From positions 1 through 64,000 of the forward strand of contig JBJEQJ010000008.1 of assembly GCA_051881695.1 (NCBI GenBank): a stretch of 64,000 nucleotides of DNA, in the 5' to 3' direction. A program made the translations under genes and the position numbers. Below, one piece after another: positions 44,812-53,624 of the stretch; within the stretch, counting starts at the first letter, position 1, and the number at the start of each line of letters is the position of its first letter. This DNA is from CAYJFG01 sp051881695. GTDB taxonomy: Bacteria > Bacillota > Clostridia > Oscillospirales > Acutalibacteraceae. The notes beneath the pieces are model-generated. The model was not told the DNA's origin and ran no database searches. It saw nothing but the letters and a program-made list of their open reading frames with translations.

Positions 44812-46642
44812 CGCATACTCCCCCTTTCCACTGCGCCGCACCGCAGTTTGCACAGTCAAGGCGACAGTTCTTTGTTGTTTGTGCGCTGTAAGCTTTTTTA
44901 CATTCTTCAATTAAAAAGCTCTTTTTTACGCCGTAGTCTATATGATCCCACGGAAGAACCTCGTCAAAGCCTCTTTTTCTGTTTGCATAAAATGCAGGGT
45001 CTACACCGCACTGCTCAAAAATACTCATCCATTTTTCAAAATCAAAGCAATCGTTCCAGCCGTCAAAATGCATACCGCACTGCGCCGCCTTTTCCAGCAC
45101 CTTGCATAGCTTTCTGTCTCCCCTTGCAAAAACAGCCTCTAAAAAGCTTGTTGATGAATCATGATAATTATAATTAATTTTCTTTGTGGTAATACTTTGC
45201 TTTAAATGCTCCTGCTTATCCATAAGCATCTGTTTTGTGTTTTGCGGCTCCCACTGAAACGGCGTAAACGGCTTTGGCACAAAGCTTGAAGCGCTTATTG
45301 TTACCTTTACGCCTTTACCCTTTGCTCTGCCGGGGGTGTTATAATATACGTTTACTACCTTTTGACCGAGAGAAGCAATCTCGGCTACATCGTCCATAGT
45401 TTCTGTCGGTAAGCCTATCATAAAGTAAAGCTTAACGGTTGTCCATCCGCCGCTGAATGCAACGGCGCAGGTATTCAGAAGCTCCTGTTCCTCCACATTT
45501 TTATTTATTGCATTTCTAAGCCGCTGGCTTCCTGCCTCCGGAGCAAAGGTCAGTCCGCTTTTTCGCACTGTTTTTAGCTTTGACATTATTTCATCGGAGA
45601 AGCCGTCAACACGGAGTGACGGCAGAGAAAGACTTACTCTTTCCTCCTGCGACCAGCCTGTAAGCTTAGTTAAAAGCTCTTCTATCCTTGTATAATCGCT
45701 GGAGCTTAATGAGGAAAGCGATACCTCGTCATAGCCTGTTCCGCCGCAAAGGGTATGGCATTGGCGGTCGATAGTTTCCGGTGATTTTTCTCTTACCGGA
45801 CGGTACAAAAAACCTGCCTGGCAAAAGCGGCAACCTCTTATGCAGCCTCTGAAAATTTCGCTTACCGCCCTGTCGTGTACTATTTCAATCATAGGAACAA
45901 CAAAATTTTCGGGATAATACAGGCTGTCCAAATCCATAATAAGACGTTTTTTTATTGTTTTCGGGGCATTCTCCTTGGGAGTAATGCTCTTGACCGTTCC
46001 GTCCACATTGTAAGCAACATCATAAAGAGACGGCACATATACGCCCTGTATCTGTGCGGCTCTTACTAAAAACTCGTGCTTTGTTGCGTTTTCCTTTTTG
46101 CACTGTTTATACAGATTAATTACCTCAAGGTCTACCTCTTCGCCCTCACCTATAAAGAAAAGGTCTACAAATTCAGCCATAGGCTCAGGATTGCATGCAC
46201 ACGGGCCGCCTGCAACCACAATATTAAAAAGCTCCGTTCTGTCGGCTGATTTCAGCGGTATTCCTGCAAGGCTTAACATATTCAGCACGTTTGTATAGCT
46301 AAGCTCATATTGAAGTGTAAAACCGATAAAGTCAAATTCGCTTACTGCATCTCCGCTTTCAAGAGCAAAAAGAGGAATATTGTTTTTTCTCATCTGCTCT
46401 TCCATATCTATCCAGGGCGCAAATACACGCTCGCACCATATATCCGGCTCGTTATTAAACTGACTGTAAAGTATTTTCATACCAAGGTGCGACATTCCCA
46501 CCTCGTAAACATCGGGAAAACAAAACGCAAAGCGCACGCTTACGTCTTTTTTATTTTTTATAACGCTGTTAAGCTCGCCGCCGACATATCTGCCCGGCTT
46601 TTGCACCTTTAACAGCAGTTTTTCTACTTCCTTTTTAATCAT
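44786..46642 (-). CDS. B12-binding-type radical SAM protein (TIGR03960 family)
   Basis: 618 residues. An N-terminal region with FCFPDVYEVGMSHLGMKILY precedes the radical-SAM cluster motif CIRGCRFCQAG (~274-284), GYDEVSLSSLSSSDY and FAPEAGSQRLRNAINKN. The C-terminus has a cysteine-rich CRLDCANCGA knot. It is the long partner of the DUF2344 protein downstream. Function unknown, possibly RNA or cofactor modification. Confidence 0.92.
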   Translation of the reverse strand: MIKKEVEKLLLKVQKPGRYVGGELNSVIKNKKDVSVRFAFCFPDVYEVGMSHLGMKILYSQFNNEPDIWCERVFAPWIDMEEQMRKNNIPLFALESGDAVSEFDFIGFTLQYELSYTNVLNMLSLAGIPLKSADRTELFNIVVAGGPCACNPEPMAEFVDLFFIGEGEEVDLEVINLYKQCKKENATKHEFLVRAAQIQGVYVPSLYDVAYNVDGTVKSITPKENAPKTIKKRLIMDLDSLYYPENFVVPMIEIVHDRAVSEIFRGCIRGCRFCQAGFLYRPVREKSPETIDRQCHTLCGGTGYDEVSLSSLSSSDYTRIEELLTKLTGWSQEERVSLSLPSLRVDGFSDEIMSKLKTVRKSGLTFAPEAGSQRLRNAINKNVEEQELLNTCAVAFSGGWTTVKLYFMIGLPTETMDDVAEIASLGQKVVNVYYNTPGRAKGKGVKVTISASSFVPKPFTPFQWEPQNTKQMLMDKQEHLKQSITTKKINYNYHDSSTSFLEAVFARGDRKLCKVLEKAAQCGMHFDGWNDCFDFEKWMSIFEQCGVDPAFYANRKRGFDEVLPWDHIDYGVKKSFLIEECKKAYSAQTTKNCRLDCANCGAAQWKGGVCVEKRKSMV

Positions 46643-46997
46643 TTTATTATATCCTTTCAGAATTTACATAGGGAGTATTCTGCTAAACAGCCTATACTAA
46701 TCTCCTGTTGAAAAGACGAGAATTCCCATGGCAGATTTTGCGTCGAACAAGTTACATACCGCAGAAAGGCTGCCGCCTTTTTGCAAGACCGTTACACAGT
46801 CCGCCGCAAAATAAGCGGAGAAGATTTCGTCAATTTAGTCAGAGAAATCAGGGAAACACTGATTAAATCGTTTATTCATATTGCGCCGCCAGATTTTTCG
46901 TAAGGTTCACAAATAAGCCGCAGTTATGCTGAAGCATTGCGAGGATTTTTGGGGGCAGGCTGACGGAAAATATGCAAGCAAGATGCGCAAACAGCTT
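46643..46997. other. 355-bp intergenic region
   Basis: No ORF. Its right part holds most of the MITE-like element described separately (46852-47022). The left part (46643-46850) has no structure I can name. Confidence 0.5.
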
Positions 46998-47022
46998 TCA
47001 AAGTGATTTGTTCTGTGTTTCC
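46852..47022. mobile_element. MITE-like element with terminal inverted repeats
   Basis: GGAAACACTGATTAAATC (46852-46869) and the reverse complement of 47005-47022 (GGAAACACAGAACAAATC) agree at 15 of 18 positions, bounding 171 bp with no ORF. Its right end covers the last eight codons of the SpoIVFB-like gene. No clear target duplication was seen. Confidence 0.4.
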
Positions 47023-47630
47023 TTAGTATTAAACCTCTTTAATAATATAATACTCATTAAATAACAGCTTGTAAACAGCAAAGTGAAATTATACTTTGAT
47101 TTAAGCAAAATAATAAAACCGATTACAGCTAACGGCAGCAGGAATAAAAAGGAGATTACCTCCAGAATTTTCTCCGCTTTATCTGCATCAACTACCCTTT
47201 GCAGAAACAAAAAAACTGCGCAGCCGCCGTCCAGAGATTCTACCGGCAGAAGATTAAACATTGCCAAAAAGAGGTTTGAGCCTGAAAAATGCAGAAGCTC
47301 TCTTATGTCAGTCAGACAAAAAAGCCCGTATGCGGCTGATGAAAAAATTAAGTTTACAGCCGCACCGGACAGTATAACAAAAAGCTCGCTTTTAAAGCTT
47401 CTTTTGTATTTACAGTTATCTTGAATGTTTATATCGAACAACGTAAGCTTTACACAGCACGGCTTAGTTTTCAGCAGATACATAGCGGCAATATGTCCCA
47501 GCTCGTGTAAGACTGCCGAAACACAGCATATTGCGCTTATTCCCGATTTATCTACAATGAACACAATGCAAAGAGCGCACAAAAGAGGAAAGCTTAATGA
47601 AATTTTACAACCGAACAGTCTAAAGCTCAT
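46998..47630 (-). CDS. SpoIVFB-like site-2 intramembrane metalloprotease (M50)
   Basis: 210 residues from the ATG at 47630, whose A overlaps the upstream TGA (TGATG). Six hydrophobic segments; zinc site HELGH (~43-47) and the second motif NLLPVESLDGG (~137-147), as in SpoIVFB. Such enzymes cut pro-SigK in the mother cell, and a sigK with pro-sequence is in this window. The last residues lie inside a MITE-like element, so the native C-terminus may be altered. Other M50 roles cannot be excluded. Confidence 0.8.
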   Translation of the reverse strand: MSFRLFGCKISLSFPLLCALCIVFIVDKSGISAICCVSAVLHELGHIAAMYLLKTKPCCVKLTLFDINIQDNCKYKRSFKSELFVILSGAAVNLIFSSAAYGLFCLTDIRELLHFSGSNLFLAMFNLLPVESLDGGCAVFLFLQRVVDADKAEKILEVISFLFLLPLAVIGFIILLKSKYNFTLLFTSCYLMSIILLKRFNTKETQNKSL

Positions 47631-48031
47631 CAAAAAAAGCTTCCCGTTTGAGTAATGATAATTGATGAATTAATGTTTTCCTCATACCAGCTTTGAAGCT
47701 GCACATACAAATCAGGCGCAAGCCCCTTTATTGCAAAAAAGGCAATTGCCGCAAGTATGCAGATTATAAGCTGAAGCTTTATTATTCTCTGCGTACCGCC
47801 AAGCGGCTGTTTAACCTTTACTTTCCTTATCTTGTTTTCCTGCTCAGGTTCAAAGTAATTCTCATTGTCATACTCATCGGTGCTTTCATCATAAGGGCTG
47901 TTTTCTCTGTATGCTTCACGCTGAATGCGCTCTCTTCCCGGCGGCTCACGTCTTGCAGGCTTTGCCCTTACCGACGACGTAGTCTGCCAGCTTTCGTCAT
48001 ACTCAATATTGTCATATCTTTCAGTGTTCAT
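47630..48031 (-). CDS. Single-pass membrane protein coupled to the SpoIVFB-like protease
   Basis: 133 residues: a highly charged cytosolic N-terminus (~1-80, many Arg, Glu, Tyr, Asp), one membrane helix (LIICILAAIAFFAIKGL, ~86-102) and a short outer tail of ~27 residues. The order and TGATG overlap with the M50 gene suggest a regulator of that protease, like SpoIVFA, but without the M23-like domain. No clear homology is visible, so the role is inference. Confidence 0.6.
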   Translation of the reverse strand: MNTERYDNIEYDESWQTTSSVRAKPARREPPGRERIQREAYRENSPYDESTDEYDNENYFEPEQENKIRKVKVKQPLGGTQRIIKLQLIICILAAIAFFAIKGLAPDLYVQLQSWYEENINSSIIITQTGSFF

Positions 48032-48138
48032 AATATCACTTCCAAAATGCTGATAGTAATATTATGCTGAAGCTTATCTAAAAAGACCCGTTTTGGGACA
48101 TCTTGCAGACCTTTCAGTTACGCTGCCTTATAAAAAGC

Positions 48139-49530
48139 TTAATCGGACGCTGAATCATTTACAGCAACGGGCAATGTGCCTGAAAGCCTTTTTAAATCCG
48201 TCCTTAAAAGCTGAATAAATATTACTATTGCCAGCACTAATGATACTGCTTCTGAAATAGGAAATGCAAGCCATACCTCGTCAAGACCGATAAAAGAGAG
48301 CAGATATGCCGCAGGCAGTAATATTACAAGCTGACGCATAAAGGAAATGAACATACTTCTGATGCCCTTGCCAATAGCCTGAAACATTGATGTAATCATA
48401 ATTCCGATTGCCGCAGGTATGAAGTTAAGACTAATTATTCTAAGCGCTTTCTCGCCTATTTTAAGCATTTCATCTGTTGCGCTGAACAGCTTTAAAAGCT
48501 CTCCGGGGAAAAGCATAAATACTGCCGTTCCAACCGCCATTATCACTGCTGCAATAAGAGTTCCGTATTTAAGTGCAGAAAGCAGCCTTTTTTTATTTTT
48601 TGCTCCGTAGTTATAGCCCATAATAGGCATTACGCCATGTGTAAGACCGAACACCGGCATAAAAATAAGGGACTGAAGCTTGTAGTATACACCGAGAACA
48701 GAAACGGCTGTATTGGAAAATACAATTAAAATTGCATTCATACCAAGCAGCATAACAGAGCATATAGACTGCATAATTATTGATGGCACACCGACAGCAT
48801 ATATGTTTTTTATTGTTTTTCCGCTTAATTTAAAGCCTTTAAAGTGTACCTTAACATCCTGCTTAGTTTTAAAAATTACTATAACGGCAAAAATCATAGA
48901 TACTATTTGACCTATAACGGTTGCAACTGCCGCACCCAGCACGCCGAGCTTCGGGAAAAATCCGATGCCGAAAATAAACATAGGATCCAGAATTATATTC
49001 GTTACTGCACCCGACAGCATAAAAAGCATTGGGAAAACCATATTTCCCGTAGCCTGAAGCGCTTTTTCAATATTAAGCTCAATAAATACTCCGAAGGAAA
49101 AAAACATACAGCAGCTTAAATACTGCGTTCCCATATTAAATATCGCTACGTCGCTTGTATATGCCGAAAAAAATGGGTTTACCACCGTAAAGCCTACAAT
49201 CATAAATACAATCCAAGAGAAAATACCGAGCACTATACCGTGTGTTGCCGCAGAATCCGCCTCCTCACGGTTGCCCTCTCCGAGCTTTCTGGAAACAAGA
49301 GAATTAATACCAATACCCGTACCTACAGCCGTCGATATTATGAGCATCTGTATAGGGAAAGCAATGGAAACAGCTGTCAGTGCATCTGTGCTTACCATTG
49401 CAACAAACATACTGTCTACAACATTATAAAGCGCCTGTATTATCATAGAAAACATTGACGGCAGCGACATTGACATAATAAGCTTAAACATCGGCGCACT
49501 GCCCATTTTACCGGACCTACTTTTTTCCAT
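48139..49530 (-). CDS. MATE family efflux transporter
   Basis: 463 residues from the ATG at 49530 (GAGGAG upstream). Twelve membrane helices in two halves with MATE patterns (ALYNVVDSMFVAMVSTDALTAVSIAFPIQ; second half VMPIMGYNYGAKNKKR). Likely a drug or metabolite/Na+ or H+ antiporter; substrate unknown. Confidence 0.9.
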   Translation of the reverse strand: MEKSRSGKMGSAPMFKLIMSMSLPSMFSMIIQALYNVVDSMFVAMVSTDALTAVSIAFPIQMLIISTAVGTGIGINSLVSRKLGEGNREEADSAATHGIVLGIFSWIVFMIVGFTVVNPFFSAYTSDVAIFNMGTQYLSCCMFFSFGVFIELNIEKALQATGNMVFPMLFMLSGAVTNIILDPMFIFGIGFFPKLGVLGAAVATVIGQIVSMIFAVIVIFKTKQDVKVHFKGFKLSGKTIKNIYAVGVPSIIMQSICSVMLLGMNAILIVFSNTAVSVLGVYYKLQSLIFMPVFGLTHGVMPIMGYNYGAKNKKRLLSALKYGTLIAAVIMAVGTAVFMLFPGELLKLFSATDEMLKIGEKALRIISLNFIPAAIGIMITSMFQAIGKGIRSMFISFMRQLVILLPAAYLLSFIGLDEVWLAFPISEAVSLVLAIVIFIQLLRTDLKRLSGTLPVAVNDSASD

Positions 49531-49590
49531 CTTCTTACTCCTCACTAACCCTTTACCTACATAAATTCTTTTTCCTGTAAACATAGCATA

Positions 49591-49611
49591 AGGCGGAGCC
49601 GGACTCCGCCT
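49591..49611 (-). terminator. Terminator of nfnA-nfnB
   Basis: AGGCGGAG and CTCCGCCT form a perfect 8-bp stem with a 5-base loop about 35 bp past the nfnB stop; the T-tail is short. Confidence 0.55.
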
Positions 49612-49645
49612 ATTCGCTAAAATATATTAAAACAAAGCTGTACCT

Positions 49646-51037
49646 TTAATTTTTACTCTTTATAAATTCATCTATCGACTTTGCCGCCTGTCTGCCTGCG
49701 CCCATTGCAAGAATTACCGTTGCGGCACCCGTCACGGCATCTCCGCCTGCGTACACGCCCTCTCTGGTGGTTTGCATTGTGCTTTCATCAACTACAAGAC
49801 AACCCCACTTGTTAGCTTCAATACCCTTTGTAGTTGTTCTTATAAGCGGATTCGGCGAATTTCCGATAGCAACAATAACGCAGTCAACATCAATAGTAAA
49901 GTTTGAGCCCTTCTTTTCTATCGGTCTTCTTCTTCCGGAAGCGTCAGGCTCGCCCAGCTCCATCTCTACACATTCAATTTTATTTACCTTGCCGCTGCCG
50001 TCGTCAAGTATTGCCACAGGATTATTGAGCAGCTTAAACTCAATGCCCTCCTCCTTGGCGTGATGGATTTCTTCATTTCTTGCCGGCATTTCCTCTTCTG
50101 AACGGCGGTAAATAATATATACGTTTTCAGCGCCCAAACGCTTTGCGCTTCTTGCGGCGTCCATTGCAACATTTCCGCCGCCGATAACCGCTACGTTTTT
50201 CGGCTTTACAATGCTGGTGTCGTATTCGTCAAGATATGCCTTCATAAGGTTTATTCTTGTTAAAAATTCATTAGCAGAATAAACACCGATAAGTCCGTTT
50301 CCGGGTATATTCATAAAGTTCGGAAGACCTGCGCCTGTGCCTATAAACACAGCCTCAAAGCCCATTTCAAATATTTCATCAACAGACAAAACCTTGCCGA
50401 TAACCATATTCGTCTTTATGTCAACGCCCATATCCTTAAGACCGTCAACCTCTTTCTGAACTATTGCCTTAGGGAGTCTGAACTCAGGTATACCGTACAT
50501 AAGCACGCCGCCTGCTGTATGAAACGCCTCAAAAACGGTAACCTCATAACCCAGCTTTGCAAGGTCACCTGCACAGGTAAGACCCGAAGGACCTGCTCCG
50601 ACAACTGCAACCTTATGTCCGTTGCTTTCAGGCGCGCATGCCTTTTCCTTTGAATTAGCCATATGATAATCTGCAACAAAGCGTTCAAGTCTGCCTATTG
50701 CAACAGGCTCGCCCTTAATGCCGCGCACGCATTTGCTTTCACACTGTGTTTCCTGCGGACAAACTCTGCCGCACACGGCAGGAAGTGAATTTGCTGAAGA
50801 TAAAACCTCATATGCCTTATCAAATTCGCCGTTTGCAACACAGGCTATAAATTCGGGAATAGGCACATTTACAGGGCAACCGTTTACGCATGGTTTATTT
50901 TTACAGTTCAGGCAACGCTGCGCCTCAAAAACTGCCATCTCTTCAGTATAACCGAGAGCAACCTCTTTAAAATTTTTATTTCTTACATTCGGCTCCTGCT
51001 CCGGCATAGGAGTTTTTGTCATTTGCATATTAGCCAT
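49646..51037 (-). CDS. nfnB: NADPH-dependent oxidoreductase NfnB (GltA-like)
   Basis: 463 residues, as expected. Two 4Fe-4S sites (CLNCKNKPCVNGCPV ~42-56 and CGRVCPQETQCESKC ~90-104) precede two Rossmann folds for FAD (VAVVGAGPSGLTCA) and NADPH (VAVIGGGNVAMDAARSA). This is the glutamate-synthase small-subunit fold. With the upstream NfnA it forms an electron-bifurcating NADH-dependent ferredoxin:NADP+ oxidoreductase. No glutamate synthase large subunit lies nearby, which favours NfnB. Confidence 0.88.
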   Translation of the reverse strand: MANMQMTKTPMPEQEPNVRNKNFKEVALGYTEEMAVFEAQRCLNCKNKPCVNGCPVNVPIPEFIACVANGEFDKAYEVLSSANSLPAVCGRVCPQETQCESKCVRGIKGEPVAIGRLERFVADYHMANSKEKACAPESNGHKVAVVGAGPSGLTCAGDLAKLGYEVTVFEAFHTAGGVLMYGIPEFRLPKAIVQKEVDGLKDMGVDIKTNMVIGKVLSVDEIFEMGFEAVFIGTGAGLPNFMNIPGNGLIGVYSANEFLTRINLMKAYLDEYDTSIVKPKNVAVIGGGNVAMDAARSAKRLGAENVYIIYRRSEEEMPARNEEIHHAKEEGIEFKLLNNPVAILDDGSGKVNKIECVEMELGEPDASGRRRPIEKKGSNFTIDVDCVIVAIGNSPNPLIRTTTKGIEANKWGCLVVDESTMQTTREGVYAGGDAVTGAATVILAMGAGRQAAKSIDEFIKSKN

Positions 51038-51878
51038 TGTCTACACCTCTCATCAATCTGCAGTCCGAATGTCTTACAGCTTCTCTTTCCTGCTCCTTAT
51101 ACATACCAAGGCGATGCATTGCCTCGTCAAAATCAACCTGATGTCCGTCAAAGTCGGGTCCGTCAACACAGGCGTATTTCATCTCTCCGTTTACAGTAAG
51201 TCTGCATCCGCCGCACATACCTGTACCGTCAATCATAATCGGGTTCATACTTACAATAGTCTTAATTCCGTATTCCTTTGTCATATTGCTGACTGCTCTC
51301 ATCATGGGAATAGGACCTATTGCAATTACTAAATCGTAGTCAACGCCGCTTTTTATGTTATTTTCAAGAGCATTTGTTACAAAGCCCTTGTTTCCGTTTG
51401 AGCCGTCGTCTGTCATAATAATGCAGTTTGTACCTACGGCTTTCATCTCATCTTCAAGAATTATCAAATCCTTATTTCTGAAGCCTGCAATAACGTCAAC
51501 ATATATTCCCATATCGTGTAGAGCCTTTGCCTGCGGATATGCTATTGCACAGCCTGCGCCGCCGCCGATAACAGCCGCCTTTTTATAACCCTCAAGCTCG
51601 GAGGCTTTACCGAGAGGACCGACAAAATCGAGAATATACTCTCCCTCGTTTAATGTATCGAGCAGCATAGTTGTTTTGCCGACCTTTTGGAAAATTATGG
51701 TAACTGTTCCCTTTTCTCTGTCATAATCGGCAACAGTAAGAGGTATACGCTCGCCGTATTCATCTACTCTTAAAATAATAAACTGACCCGGCAATGCTTT
51801 TTTAGCAACAAAAGGTGCTTCTACCACCATTTTTGTCATTGACTCGTTCAGTCTTTGTTTTTCAACAATTTTAAACAA
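51030..51878 (-). CDS. nfnA: NfnA, FAD/[2Fe-2S] subunit
   Basis: 282 residues from a TTG at 51878 with GGGAG eight bases upstream. It has a flavodoxin-reductase fold: a FAD barrel (PGQFIILRVDEYGERIPLTVADYD), an NAD-binding half (AAVIGGGAGCAIAYPQAK) and a C-terminal 2Fe-2S site (GTGMCGGCRLTVNGEMKYACVDGPDF). Its end overlaps nfnB by 8 bp, so the subunits are translationally coupled. Confidence 0.88.
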   Translation of the reverse strand: MFKIVEKQRLNESMTKMVVEAPFVAKKALPGQFIILRVDEYGERIPLTVADYDREKGTVTIIFQKVGKTTMLLDTLNEGEYILDFVGPLGKASELEGYKKAAVIGGGAGCAIAYPQAKALHDMGIYVDVIAGFRNKDLIILEDEMKAVGTNCIIMTDDGSNGNKGFVTNALENNIKSGVDYDLVIAIGPIPMMRAVSNMTKEYGIKTIVSMNPIMIDGTGMCGGCRLTVNGEMKYACVDGPDFDGHQVDFDEAMHRLGMYKEQEREAVRHSDCRLMRGVDNG

Positions 51879-52003
51879 ATATAACACTCCCTATCCTTGT
51901 GTATTTTGCGCCACGTTTGATTATATCATTAATTAAACGCTTTTTCAATGACTATATTAAGGTTTATTCCCATATTATCTGCCTGATTTGACAAAGATTG
52001 TAT

Positions 52004-52951
52004 TTACAGTGCAGTTTGATCATAAGTTTGTTTTGAAAGCTCACTTAAAAAGCTTTCAAAATACTCCGGCAAAGGCGAAGAAAACTCAAGGTACTGATTA
52101 GTAATCGGGTGTATAAAACCGATTTTTCCGGCGTGCAGACATTGACCGTTAAGCTTTGTAATAACCTTTTTCGGTCCGTAAACATCGTCCCCTGCCACAG
52201 GATGCCCGATATATGCCATATGCACCCTTATCTGATGTGTTCTGCCTGTTTCAAGCGTTACTCTGATTTGGGTAAAGCCGTTAAACCTTTCTGTAACCTC
52301 GTAATGAGTTACTGCCGGTTTTGAATTTTTATCGGTGACGCACATCTTTTTTCTGTCCTTGGGACTTCTGCCTATCGGAGCATTTACCGTTGCTGTATCT
52401 GTTTTTAAGTTGCCGTAAACCACCGCCATATACTGACGTGTAAAGCTGTGCTCTTTAATTTGCTGAGCAAGTCCTCTGTGGGCAATATCGCTTTTTGCCA
52501 CTATGAGCAGTCCGCTTGTGTTTTTGTCTATGCGATGTACTATTCCCGGACGCAAAACTCCATTGATACCTGACAAGGAATCTCCGCAGTGATATAGCAA
52601 AGCGTTTACAAGCGTTCCGCTGTAATTGCCGGCGGCAGGATGCACAACCATACCCTTGGGTTTGTTTACAACAAGCAGATGCTCATCCTCGAATAAAATA
52701 TCAAGCGGTATGTTCTCCGGCTGTGCCGAAAGCTGTACCGGAGCCGGAATTGTAAGTTCTATACAATCGTTTTCTTTAAGCTTACAGCTTTTAACGGCTG
52801 TCCTGCCGTTTAAGATAACTTCTCCGTCTTCTATAAGACGTACTAAGTAAGCTCTTGTCTGCTCCTTAATTTCTTCTGCAAGGAATTTGTCTATGCGCTG
52901 TCCCTCGTTTTCTTTTGTTACGGTAAAGCTTATTTTTTCTATTGTAAACAT
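52004..52951 (-). CDS. RluD-family 23S rRNA pseudouridine synthase
   Basis: 315 residues from the ATG at 52951 (GGCGGAAAGGA upstream); further upstream codons lie in a non-coding repeat-like stretch. S4 domain (~13-65), then the catalytic HRIDKNTSGLLIVAKS with Asp, and ETGRTHQIRVHMAYIGHPVAGDDVYG. Likely modifies helix 69 or another 23S site. Follows lspA. Confidence 0.93.
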   Translation of the reverse strand: MFTIEKISFTVTKENEGQRIDKFLAEEIKEQTRAYLVRLIEDGEVILNGRTAVKSCKLKENDCIELTIPAPVQLSAQPENIPLDILFEDEHLLVVNKPKGMVVHPAAGNYSGTLVNALLYHCGDSLSGINGVLRPGIVHRIDKNTSGLLIVAKSDIAHRGLAQQIKEHSFTRQYMAVVYGNLKTDTATVNAPIGRSPKDRKKMCVTDKNSKPAVTHYEVTERFNGFTQIRVTLETGRTHQIRVHMAYIGHPVAGDDVYGPKKVITKLNGQCLHAGKIGFIHPITNQYLEFSSPLPEYFESFLSELSKQTYDQTAL

Positions 52952-53084
52952 TCCTTTCCGCCAAGGTAAAGCTCTTGCGGTGATGGGATTTATTTTTATC
53001 GCAAGCTTTTCTTTCGGAAACACTCCTTGTCGCTTTACGACATCCTTCATCGCCGGTCAAGTCTTCCATTTGACAAGGGGGCTT

Positions 53085-53558
53085 TTATTTTTCTGCTTTG
53101 TCCTTTGGTTTAAATAAATCAGACACAAAAAATATATAGCACAGAAGCAGCACCGTACCGATTGTTATTGCATAATCTGCCAAATTACAAACGGGAGGGA
53201 AAAACGATACGGAAATGTAATCTACTACGTAACCAAGATAGATTCTGTCAATGAGGTTGCCTATTCCGCCGCCGACTATAAGCGCCGCAGAGATATAAAA
53301 CAGCTTGCTCTTTGTTTTCAGCTTAAAAACAGCTATTATAAAGGCTATTATGGCTATTGATGTAAGCACTATAAAAATCCACCGTTGATTTGCAAAAATG
53401 CCGAACGCAGCACCTTCGTTTTCTACATATACAAATTTTAAAAGTCCATCCACAGCACTTACTGTACCGTTAGTTTTAATTGTATTTACAACAAGCAGCT
53501 TTAAAAGCTGGTCGGCAATTACTACTGCCGCCGCAATAACAAGCGCCAATATTTTCAA
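53085..53558 (-). CDS. lspA: Lipoprotein signal peptidase
   Basis: 157 residues from a TTG at 53558 (GGAG eight bases upstream). Four membrane helices with the catalytic aspartates in GGIGNLIDRIYLGYVVDYI and NLADYAI. It cleaves lipoprotein signals, including those encoded at 4333, 35656 and 42652. Between ileS and rluD, the common order. Confidence 0.94.
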   Translation of the reverse strand: MKILALVIAAAVVIADQLLKLLVVNTIKTNGTVSAVDGLLKFVYVENEGAAFGIFANQRWIFIVLTSIAIIAFIIAVFKLKTKSKLFYISAALIVGGGIGNLIDRIYLGYVVDYISVSFFPPVCNLADYAITIGTVLLLCYIFFVSDLFKPKDKAEK

Positions 53559-53624
53559 TATTATCACTCCAGACAAATGCGGTGCATCATAAGGGGATGC
53601 ACCGCACATAAAAGTTTAATCTTA

